64,000 nucleotides of DNA. Origin: Onthophagus taurus. Its lineage: Eukaryota; Arthropoda; Insecta; Coleoptera; Scarabaeidae. The translations under genes were made by a program, and so were the position numbers. Shown piece by piece: positions 21,001 to 33,000 of this stretch; the first letter of the stretch is position 1; each line of letters begins with the position of its first letter. Where the stretch lies: positions 2,177,501 through 2,241,500 of the forward strand of contig NC_091970.1 in NCBI RefSeq assembly GCF_036711975.1. Direction: 5' to 3'. The notes below the pieces were generated by a model. That model had not been told where the DNA came from. It made no database searches and saw only the letters and a program-made list of their open reading frames with translations.

Positions 21001-24000
21001 TATTACTTGTAGAAGACTAAATATTGCTGGCAGAAGACTAAAAAGTCCTTGCGGAAGACAAATACTACCTAACGATACTGAAAAATGCTTGCAGATGATA
21101 GATATTATCTACAGCAGATTAGTTATTGCTTCTAATAGACTAGAAATTGGTTGCAGAATACTAATTTTGTTTGTAGAAGACTAAATATTGTTGGCAGAAG
21201 ACTAAATACTGCTGGCAGAAGACTAAAAAGTCCTTGCGGAAGACAAATACTACCTATACAATACTAAAAAATGTTTGCAGAAGATGGATATTGTCCATAG
21301 AATGTTAGTTATTGCTACTAATAGACTAGAATTATTATTAGTTAATTTTTATGAACAACACCTCAATTCGAGCTGCCAAAGAAGATCTGGGAATCATACT
21401 ACGAACTTTGTCGCGCTTTTCATGCATAAAAAATAAATTAAGAATTTCTTGATTTGTATAAATATTGCTTTCGTTATTGTTATCGATTTTAACTCGTTTC
21501 AGTACTAATATTAAGGGACATAACAGATAATTATTAGCTCACATGCATCAAGTGACGTAAATAAGTGAGTCTTTGACAAGAACTCATTGAGAAGGCTTGT
21601 TTTTCATGGCACACTAGGCTAAATATCCATATGATGTGTGCATTTTTCAAAAAACCCTAATTATCTCCCAAACTATTAATATTAGGTATGGGACATATGG
21701 GATATAAAAGATGTAGAATGAGACACCGAAGACGATTAAGAAATAAAATATGGGGGGTGCCATTTAAAAAAATGAAGTTATGGTACTTCCAAATTTTGAA
21801 AAGTTAACGTGCTATAGTAAAGTGGCCAAACGTTCTAGACAACAGTTCTCGGCACCAAAACATACTCCATCATGTTGCTAAAGCATGTTCTCAATCCTAA
21901 ATTGATATCTCGAAAATCGAGTGTTCTCTGATTTTTTGAACAAATGTTTGCTGGAGCAGATTTTTCTGGAAAAATTCGAATAACTCGAGAACGGTCGAAT
22001 CAAATTGCAAAAAGTAAAGTTATTTATAAACCTTGAAAACAGACAAATCCAAATATGTAAAAATATACAGGGTGTTCCATTTAAAAAAATAAAGTTGGTG
22101 GCGACTTCCGGTATAACCGGAAGTGCAAGAAATCTGAAAATATTTTAGACGAAGAGATCGTAATTGATAATACTTAAGTTTGAATTCTCAAATTTTTATT
22201 TTCGCTAGAACCCCAGAAACGTTTAATGACCGGTCTCGCTGAGACACCCTGTATTTGTGTTGAACTAAAACTAGAACTAACACTAGACCTAGAACTAGAA
22301 ACATTCTCTGAAGACGCACGGCTAAACCCGATACTTTCTAGTTCTAGTTTTACACTACCACTATCACTAGACCTAAAACTAGAATAATTCCGAATGTTTC
22401 CCAATGATTCTAGTTCTAGTGTTGGTTCTAGTTTTATTATTCAGTGCTAGGTTGTTAGAATTAGAATTAGAATGTTAGAATTAGAAACATTCTAGTTTAG
22501 CAGTGCGTCCTCAGACTTGATTCCTTAAGTTCTAAATTAGTAATTTTAATTTTATGACATTTTTTTCGTTTCTAAAATGGCCTAAGGAACACGATGGGCG
22601 CACAAAATTCAAATTTGGCAGTAGCAAAAAAAAATTACGTGCAAATTTCATTTTCGAATAAAACCGTATCCAAGGCATTTTAAGTACTAACAGACATCGA
22701 ATATAAACAAAGAACCACGTGCTGCGCTAAATTTCATGCTCACACCAAGCTGATTGATGGGTGATAGTAGTGGCTTCCATAACTCGCAGCTGGCAAGCAG
22801 CCTAGTATGACCCGCGCTTAAGAGAAGTTCCAACTTGGCTGGTAACATCGCAATAATACATACTAATAAATATTACTCTTTGCTATATACAGGGTGGGGC
22901 GATTACGCATCAAGAATGAGGTTAAGAATACTTAAAATTGAATATTAACATGAATTCCATTATAATTGTACTTTGTAATTTTTTTAGCCATTGCCAAAAT
23001 GGAATTCTTTGTTCGCGCCGTGTTCAGGATATCTTTATATATATTTTAGGAACAAAAAAAATTAAAATTGCAAATTTACAAGTTAAGGAACCAAGTATTT
23101 TTGTCGTTGTCAAAATTGAAATGTGTGTATTAGTCGTGTTACAAGCGACTTTTTTGCAATCATGTAATTTTTTTGCTATTGCCAAATTTGAATTGTGTGT
23201 ACTAAAAATGCTAGCACTCAATAATTATTAAAATTAGAACTAACAGTAGACCTAGAACTAGAGAGTTGTAGTGTTAGTTCCAGTTTTAGTTCAATACAAA
23301 TATAAGATCCAGCGCCAATGCTAACTAGTGCTACCTAGCACTGTCACTAGAACTAACACTAGGCCTAGAAACATTTAGGTGATGTTTCTAGGTCTATTGT
23401 TAGTTCTAGTGTTATTTATTATTCAGCGCAATTTTTTTATTTTGTTTATTTTGTCATAAGGAACACGATGAGTACACACAATTTAAATTTGGCAGAAGCA
23501 AAAAAAATTACAAGACCATAATGAGTGAATTTTAATTTTTGAAAATTTTTTGCTTCTGGAATATGTAAAATATCCTTTGTAACATTACTAATATACACAT
23601 TTTAAGTTTGGCAGTTCACAACTGCCACTGGTTACACGTGTTATATCGAGGTTTAACTATGATTAAAATTTGAATTAAGTTCTAAATTACTTTTCATCTT
23701 CAGTGATGACTCCTTCAACCCTATTCAACAAAGCGTGTTTCTTTTGTAACATTTGATCGAACTCCACGATGATTTTAACCAAAACTTGGGTCTCAGAGAA
23801 ATCCCTCTCCATGTAGGGTTCTTCGGCGCACAAAACTCTAATCGCTAAACCAGGTCCGGGAAATGGATGTCGCATCACCACATCCCTAGGTAGCCCCAAA
23901 TCCTTCCCCAACACTCTCACCTCATCCTTATGAAAATCTTTTAACGGTTCCACGACTCTCCCTTCGCTTCTTAACTTCCGAATTAACTCCGAATCGTTGT

Positions 24001-27000
24001 GATGGGTCTTAATCGTATCGGCTTTATTAGAAACTAAACTTGACGCGGATTCGATTAAATCCGGCCTTAATGTACCTTGAGCCAAAAATACTTCTTCGGG
24101 TTTAATGTTCATTTCGGCTAAAAATTCGTCGGAAATTCTTACGAAAACATCGCCGATTATTTTTCGCTTTTCTTCGGGATCGGCCGTTTGGGATAAAATT
24201 TTCGTAAACCTAGTTCGTGGGTTAACTTCCGTTTTATCAATCGGAACGACGGTTGAGCCTCCAGAAAACGAGCAAGCCGCGTTAATCACTCTTAGATTTA
24301 ACCCCAATTTTCTTAGACTTTGTTCCACTTTTAAACTCTCACTTTTTCGCATAAATCCGTTATCGATGTGGACAGCAATTATTTGTTCCGGACGTAGGGC
24401 TTTATGAAGAAGTGCCGCGCACACGGTGCTATCCACTCCACCACTAACAAGTACTAAAACTTTATTAGAACCAACCGTATCTTTAATGTACTTGATACAT
24501 TCGGCTTCGCGACCTTGCATTGTGTAGTTTCCGGTTAAACTGACCACGTCGAAAAGGAAATTTTTTAACATTTCTTTTCCGTTGGCGGTTAAATCGACTT
24601 CGGGGTGAAATTGTACGCCGTATAAACGAAGCTTTTCGTTGTAGATTCCGGCGCAAAACGATGTGCTTTGGGCTATCGAACGAAAATTTTCTGCGACTTT
24701 ATCGATTGAATCGCCGTGTGTCAATAAGACTTGTTGCATTTTATCTAAACCTCTGGGGATTAAAAAAAATTATTAATAATTTTAATCAGATTAAAAGTTA
24801 AGATAATGTCGAACAAGCTGTAGCTTTGCCAAAAAACTTGATTATAAACAAAGTTGTTCGCTCGTTCAATTTTATGTTTTTATTTAGGAGGATTGTATCA
24901 ATTATATTTATTAAAATCTAAAAATATAATCTTCTTATCCTCCGCGTAACCTCAAATTTATTAATTTTTTTTTTTGAGTACTTACTTAAACAACAAACAC
25001 TTTGGGTTTACTTCAATATTGTATTGTCCATCTTCTCGAGTATCTTTTCTAATTACGGTTCCCCCAAATTCTTTATTCATCATTTGCATTCCATAACAAA
25101 TTCCTTTTTTAAATAAAAAAAATTATAATAATTAAGCTAGAATGATATAGAAAGTTTTACGGTTGTGAAGTTAGCCATAGATTTTAAAATCGAAAAAATA
25201 CCGATTTCTGCAACTCGAAACGCAAATTAAAATTAATATTTGAGTTTAGCCGTATACAAATATTTACGGGGGGGTGTTTTCATTTAAGGAAGTAAAAAAA
25301 TCACAAAGTTCTGAACATCGCGTGCGCGCTTGGAAATTCAGAGTTTTTGATTATTAGGTTGAAAATATGTAAGAACGGATGTGAGAGTGTAGGGGCGCAA
25401 TCGTTGACTAAAAATGTAGGAATCTCATCTGGGCCAATTGTAGCCTTTGTCTTGAATTTTTTGAAAGATTCAACCATTTCGTCGTAACTGACTTCGGAGA
25501 TACCAAAGGTGACAGAATTAGTATCATAAACAGCGTGATCGTTACCAGTAGGTTACCAAATGATGCAGGACAGTACAGGGTGGTTCAAATTCGATGTCCG
25601 AATAGGCTATCTCGGAAACTATAAGAACTAGAAAAAAAGTAGCTTACATGTCTTGATCTCTTTTTTTAAATAAGTTCCAATGTCGAAAACCTCAAAACGC
25701 TATCGTCTTTTGTTTTTCCCCTAGAGGCCAAAATTGAAAATATCGTAAAACCAGCAAGTGCAATTATCTTGGTTATTATTATAGCTGGAGTATTATAACT
25801 AAGACATTATATGGACACTTTTTTACAGAGAATTTGATGACGTAGTCAAAAAAATTTTTTCGGTTTTAGATTTTGAGATATTATCACAATGTTCGTTTTT
25901 TTAAATGGAAATAACCACTGATTATTCGCTTATTAAATTCGTTATTTTTTTCTGATTACAAAAATATAGGGTTTGACAGGTCTATTTCTTATTGTTTTAG
26001 AATAAAACTAAAAATAAACTTTTCTTTTAGTGTCGTGGAAGAAATTAAATTTACAGTTTCCTGTAAATTACGGTACTATAATTAAAAATTAAAAAAACAT
26101 ATTTCTGATATTTGAAACAAATATATTTGTTGAACTATTTAATTTATATATGTAATTATTCAAAAGTTGGAATAGGTTGCATTATTTCACATTTTTTATT
26201 AATATTTAATATTATTCTTAAATGACTTAATAAATTATTGATAGATGGCGCCATTTGTTTGTATTAAAAAATTTTCTGATGTGTCATTTTAAAAGTAATG
26301 TTTTTAAGATGAATTACGAAAATTTTGAAAAGTTTAACATGTTAGAATGTTATATATTAAAAAAATTATTTGTTTTTAAATACCACAAATTATCTTCTTA
26401 TTTAATTATTAAATTAAAAAGCTAAAAATAAATTTTTTTTTAGTGTCGTCAAAGAAATTAAATTTACAGTTTCCTGTAACAGTAACTAAAAATTATTCTA
26501 CTAAAAATTTATATAAAATTTACTTTATTTTTTAATATGTAACATTCTAACATGTTAAACTTTTCGTAATCGATCTTAAAAGAAAATTTTTGAATACAAA
26601 TGTCATTTAATTTTAATTTTTTTAAAATTTTTATTTAATAATAATATTAAATTTTAATAAAAAATGTGAAATAATGCAATCTGTTCCAACTTTTGTGTAA
26701 AACAAATATAAATTAAATAGTTCAACAAATATATTTGTTTCAAATATCGTTAATATGTGTTTTTAATTTTTAGTTATAATTTACAGGAAACTGTAAATTT
26801 AATTTCTTTGACGACACTAAAAAAAAAGTTTATTTTTAACTTTATTGTAAAACAATAAGAAATAGACCTATCTAACCCCATATTTTTGTAATCAGAAAAA
26901 ATAACGAATTTAATAAGCGAATAATCAGTGGTTGTATCCATTTAAAAAAACGAAAATTGTGACAATATCTCAAAATCTAAATTCGAAAAAAATTTTTTGC

Positions 27001-30000
27001 CTACATCATCAAATTCTCTGTAAAAAAGTGTCCATATAATGTCTTAGTTATAATACTCCACCTATAATAACAACCAAGATAATTGCACTTGCTGGTTTTA
27101 CGATATTTTCAATTTTGGTCTCTAGGGGAAAAACAAAAGACGGTAGCGCTTTGAGGTTTTTGGCATTAACAGTTTCTCGAAAAACGAGATCATGACATGT
27201 AAGCTACTTTTTTTCTAGCTCTTATAGTTTCCGAGATAGCCTATTCGGACATCGAATTTGAACCACCCTGTACATAGCCTCAAAATGATCGACAAATAAG
27301 TTAACTACTGTTGGCAAATCGGACACACTTAAGAGAGCCTGGAGATCTTATATTGTTTCTGCTTATATTAACAAAACGCCAAACGTTTTTTGGTTCTTTT
27401 CTTATGTCCCTCAGAGATTTGACATAAACTTGTGCGATGATATCTGCAATGAGTTTTTCTATACAATTTATGGTGGTGTTTTTTTAATCTAAGCATTCTT
27501 ATTAGGTTAATTGAATGCCATACAGGATATTTCGAGCTTGCATGCTTGCCCTCAGATTTAAGTACGTGAGCGTCCAGGTCGTTGTACAATGCTTCATAAA
27601 AAACATTACAGTATTGTTCAACCGATGATAACGTAAATAGATGAGTCCAGTCGATGTTAAGCAGTACCTCGTACATGTCAGGCAGATAAGATAACATCTC
27701 GAGCTATCAAATGTGTAGGCACCGTTACCGAAATAGTAAGTAGTAATGCCGATTGGTAATTATCTTCTCGTACCAATGTAAAGTCTCACTGTTTAATTTG
27801 AAACTCAAGTTTGAGGAAGCAAGTATCAAATCAAGAGTTCTATCAATGATATTCATTACATTATTTAATTGCAGAAAGTCATTATTACTTCAATATTAAA
27901 ATCACCCATGACTATGGTATCCAAAGACATATCCAACATTGATTCAATGTAATCGAAGGTGTAACTATACATACATTCCTCCAGGTGTAACAGGTGGGAA
28001 ATAGCAGACAACAATGTTAAAGGCCGATTTCGTCTTTTTAAAGTCAATCCGTACAGCTTTCAAGTCAATTGATTCAATAGGACAGGAGGCAATCATGATA
28101 TTCGAAGTAGCAACTCCGGAATTAACAGCCAGTAACATCTCTCCACCCTTATGGAAAGATCGATCACATCTAAAAACGTCATACCTGTCTGGAAAGATCT
28201 CGTAGTCTAGAACGCTCTTCTTGACCCAAGTTTCACTGAGAGCAACAATATCAAAGTCTGATGCATCGACCGAAGTAAAAAATTTGTTTTGATAGTATAT
28301 GTTGTACTCTTTCCGTTGGGAAGTTACTAGTTTTTCTTAACAATTCTCGGACATCCATTAATGAACTGTATTCTTAAATCATTTTCACCGTATTCAAAAT
28401 CCGCATCTAACAAGGGAAATGAACAATCAAAGAAAATTTTGCGTAAACTTGTGAATGGGGCTCATTGAAAATAATTTAATTGGTCCTTATTTTTTACCGG
28501 ATGGTTTAACTAGCGCAGCATACAATGAATTTTTACATAACAATTTAATAGGCCTGCTTGACCATGTACCTTTAGAAAACAGATGTAATGTGGCTTTCCA
28601 GATGAATGCCTTGCACACTATTCCCAAAATGTTGAAAATTCATTAAATGAAATGTTTCCTAATGGTTGGATTGGGAGAGGAGATCTAATTCCATAGCCTG
28701 CAAGGAGTCTTGATTTGACGCCCCTTGATTTTTATGTGTGGGGCCACATGAAAGAACATACACCTAACATACACCCTATGTTTACACAAGTCAACTCTAA
28801 GGATGAATTAATAGAAAAAATCAAAAACGAAGCATATGTTTTAAAAACGTTAATTACAATTACCCCCCCATAAATTTTTGTATAGGGGTTGTTCTAAGAT
28901 CGCTAAACTCAAATATGAATTTTAATTTGCGTTTCGAGTTGCAAAAATCGGTCATTTTTCGATTTTTAAATCTATGGCTAACTTCACAACCGTGAAAGTT
29001 TTGGGTTCATTTTATCTTTTAGAAAAGTGTTTGACTTGTTTAGAAAGAAATGTGTGTATTAGTCGCGTTACAAAGGATATTTTACATATTCTAAAAGCAA
29101 AAAATTTTCAAAAATTAAAATTCCAAATTTACAGTTACTCTTTGCAGTCGTGTATTTTTTTTTGCTACTGCCAAATTTGAATTGTGTGTGCTTATGGTGT
29201 TCCTTAGGTCATTTTGAGCATCTTGGGAACATAAAAAAATTAATTTAGCTAATTTTATCTAAGTGTTCGACTTGTTCCCTTTCATGCTTCTTGCTACAAC
29301 ACTCTATGGAAGACACCAACTCTAACCCCTGGAAGTTTCTAGTTTTAGTTTTATTTCCTATTTTGTGCTTTTAGCATTAAATAATTAGAACCATTCCGGT
29401 TTCTTTCTTATGAATACGTTGGCTGACGCGCGACCAATCGAAAAAATACATAATATTAATAAATAATATAATGGCACAGAATAATACAGAAACGACAGCG
29501 CTGTCGGCTTCTTTGATGTTGGAGGTGTACAGATTCGCCATCTTGTTGGTAGTTAACAAAGCAAATGATTTGGCGCCTTTTTTTTTTAGTTCTTTTGCAG
29601 CTGATTTACAGACACGGAAATTAAAACCGTATTTTAGGTAGTAAATCATGTATTATTTACAATACTTAACTTAATATTATTTACATTATAACTACGTTTG
29701 TTTTGTTTTAACATTAATGATCTCGCTAATATAACTACCATCAAGATGGCGGCCGAGTTTCACATTTAAAGGGCAGTTTCGTTTCTGTATTATTCTGCGA
29801 TAATGGTTTGAAGAAATTGATGCCATACAGAACTATTCTTGCTAGGTCTACACACTCTACACTTGTGTAATAACTATCTCTATAAAGGGACATTAAAATT
29901 TCAAATTCAAATCAAAATTTTAAGTCTTTGCTTAAAATGGCAGTCGTGTTAATATTATGACAATGTTTGAATGATACAGTATTAGTAAAGTCATGGTGCA

Positions 30001-33000
30001 CTTTTAGGAGTACAACACTTCATCAAGAAATCGTTTATCCTCACTCCGCCGAGGTCGCTTGCGGGCGAGGCGCTAAATATGATACGTCAACATGAAATAG
30101 TTAACTTTGAAGGATTTTACCACCTCGCCCGCAAGCGACCTCGGTTTTAGGGTAACTGGCTTCTTATAAGACATATTGTGTCTTTACCAAGATATAGAGT
30201 GTTTCCCAAAATTAACGCATAAATTCCCATTCAATTGAGATAGAAAAATAGAAGTAGCCATGCATAACCATGGCAACCAATCGTTTTAGATATTTTATTA
30301 CAGACAATGGCCAACTTTTAATATCTAAAACGATTGGTTGCCATGGTTACGCATTCTTCTATTTTTCTATCTCAATTGAATGGGAATTTCTGCATTACTT
30401 TTAGGAAACACTCTATATCTTGGTAAAGATACAATGTCTCTTATAAGAAGATACTTAGAGACTTATAAGAAGACAATTTAAAAGAAAATCGTTCCTTACA
30501 TAAACTGACCGGCAAAAAAAACCGGCCACTATAAATTTGCCACAACTTCAAAGCTGGCTTTCTCGAGAACCGCGCATTCGATTTTGATGATTCTCTTTTT
30601 GATGGATAGGTTGATTCTTCTGTAATAATCCTGCGATAGAAATTTTCGTTCAGATTTTAATTTTAGCATATACGGGGTGAGAAAAATGAGTAAGACTTTT
30701 ATTCTCGAAATTTGTAACACCCTGCGGGGTGCAGTTGCTACAGCAGAGGGTATTACCTGGAATCAAACAGTAGACCAATCTTTTCTGAGCATTTTCTTTT
30801 TTTATTCACTCTATTATCTCTGTTACTAACGAAGATGCAGTATTTTAAAGCGATCGTCTGTGAAAACAAGATGAGTGACAATAGTAGCTGATTACCGTTT
30901 TATTGTTCTAAGCAATAGTAGAACGACAGCTGTAGAGGCCGCTGTGATGTTAGTGAGAGAACCATTCGCTGAAAACTTGCTAGAACTGGTCTGGCTGCAA
31001 GAAGGCTGCTAAAGGGCCGAGGCTGCTTCCAAGATATCGACGTGCACGCCTTCAATCTGCGCGCTTACATGTGAATTGGGAGATCGAGCAATGGAAGAAT
31101 GAGTACTGCAATGGAGGTCTTTTTTACGGATGAGTAGTGGTTTTGTCTACTATCACCCGATAGTCAGAAACGAATATGAAAACGTTCAAATGAAAGATTT
31201 GTGGACTACACAATTATGAATCAATTGTCCGGTAGAACAGGATGACGACGAATGCATCTCTGAAGTTAGTCCCAAAGATGTTCGATAGTGTTAAGGTCCG
31301 TTCAATACCCATCTCATCAAGATATTCGCTAACCACACGTGCTACGTGCGGTCGCGCATTGTCATGCATTACCGTGAATCCGTCACCAATAAAATGGGAA
31401 TAGGGCACGACAGCTTCATGCAGAATATCTTCGATATAACGGTGGGCATTTAGCGTGCCATTTTCAACAAAGATGACCGCTGTATACGCTTCCGTCGAAA
31501 TACCCGCCGATACCATGACCGAACCTCCATGGAAAGGTACTCTTTCCGAAATTGTGCAGGTCGCAAACCTTTCATTACGACGTCTCCACACTCGTTCTCG
31601 ATCATCAGGTGACCGGAGACAAAATCGGGACTCGTCAGTGAAGAGCACCTTACCACAGTATAAAGTAAAGCAGTAGTCTCACTTCGTGTCGGCACGTTTG
31701 ACGTCGTGTCCGTAGATTTTTTACTGCGCATCCGCTGCGCGCATAATTGAAATAAATGTTGCAACAAACTTTTATGTCGATGATAAAGATCTCATAAGGT
31801 AGCAAACGTAGTATGAATGCGCGCAGCGTCTGCGCTGTAGCAAATCTGATTACGCCATATAAGGCAAGTGAGACTACTGATTTACTTTATACTGTGACCT
31901 TACCCCATTGTTCCATTTCCCAATTCGTATGTAGGTGTCCAAATTGAAGACGTGCTCGCCGATATCTCTGGAGCAGCCGCTGTCTTTCGGCAGGTCTTCT
32001 TGCAGTTAGATCACTTTCAGCAAGTTTTCGACGAATGGTTCTTTCACTTACGTCAACCCCACGCACCATTTGAAGGCGATGCCGACTTTCTACAGCAGTC
32101 GTTCTACGATTCCTCAGAGTGTTTAGCACAATAAATCGATCATCAACTGCTGTTGTCACTCGTCTTCTACCGGAACCTTGCCGCCTAGTAAAATTTCCTG
32201 TTTCGACATATCGGTTCCAGGCATCCTGAACTGTTGTTCGGGGTATACCCAACGTATGGGCAACGTACCGCTGACTTTTGCCATCTTCAATTAAACTAAT
32301 AATACCCGCAACATCAGTTATTGACAACTGTCAATTTACTATTCGAAACAACTGACATACGCTACCTAGCGCGCCACCTTATTTTGTATGCTTATTTGTC
32401 TTGTTTTCACAGGCGTTCGCTTTAAAACACTGCATCTTCGTTAGTAACAGAGATAATAGAGTGAATAAAAAAACAAAATGTTCAGAAAAGATTGGGCTAC
32501 CGTTTGATTCCAGTTAACACCCTCTGCTGTAGCATCTGCACCCCACAGGGTATTAAAAATTTCGAGAAAAAATGCTTTTCTCATTCTTACACCCCGTATA
32601 TGCTCAAATTAATATCCGAATAAAAATTTCTATCGCAGGATTATTACAGAAGATTCAACTTTTCGATCAAAAAAGGAATCATCAAAATCGAATGAGTGGT
32701 TCGCGAGAAACCCACCTTTGAAATTGTGGCAAAATTTAAGTGGCCGGTTTTTTTTGCCGGTCAGTTTATCTTGGTAAAGACACAAGTCCCTCATAGAGAG
32801 ACATTTATCCTCAAATATCCTGCAAAGTTAGTAAGTTGGTATTGATGTATAAAAATTAGCGCCTCGCCCGCAAGCGACCTCGGCGGTTCGAGAATAAATA
32901 TCTTCTTATGAAAGACTTTTATATCTTCAGCAAGATATACAAAGAACGATTTGCCTGAAATCGCAGAAATCACTTGCGGGCGCAGCGCTGAATTTGATAC

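Larger units (their letters stand above)
25153..29013 (+). mobile_element. Mariner-type element, family 2 (outer layer)
   Basis: Inverted ends of about 130 bp: 25153-25280 and 28868-29013 (shared CGGTTGTGAAGTTAGCCATAGATTT and CAACTCGAAACGCAAATTAAAATT). The C-terminal half of its transposase survives on + at 28455-28860: [17 protein letters not shown] in place of the second catalytic Asp region, then [10 protein letters not shown], a stop, [18 protein letters not shown]. The N-terminal half has been replaced by retrotransposon sequence, which itself is split by a MITE. Confidence 0.7.
30506..32765 (-). mobile_element. Tc1-like transposon with 350-bp TIRs
   Basis: Ends GACCGGCAAAAAAAACCGGCC (30506) and GGCCGGTTTTTTTTGCCGGTC (to about 32763), with inverted similarity reaching about 30853 and 32410. 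It carries the split transposase at 31214-32327 on - and a second, opposite, badly decayed transposase piece on + at about 30890-31210 (WEIEQW, a broken TDE motif, then SQKRIWKRSNERF). Confidence 0.8.

Noticed and set aside
20987..21184. 65-codon frame with repeated residues
   Set aside because: Chance translation of the 21-22 bp minisatellite.
24105..24407. 100-codon frame on +
   Set aside because: Antisense shadow of GMP synthase exon 3.
29377..29649. 90-codon frame on - with two hydrophobic stretches
   Set aside because: No recognisable family, no splice partners, surrounded by repeats.
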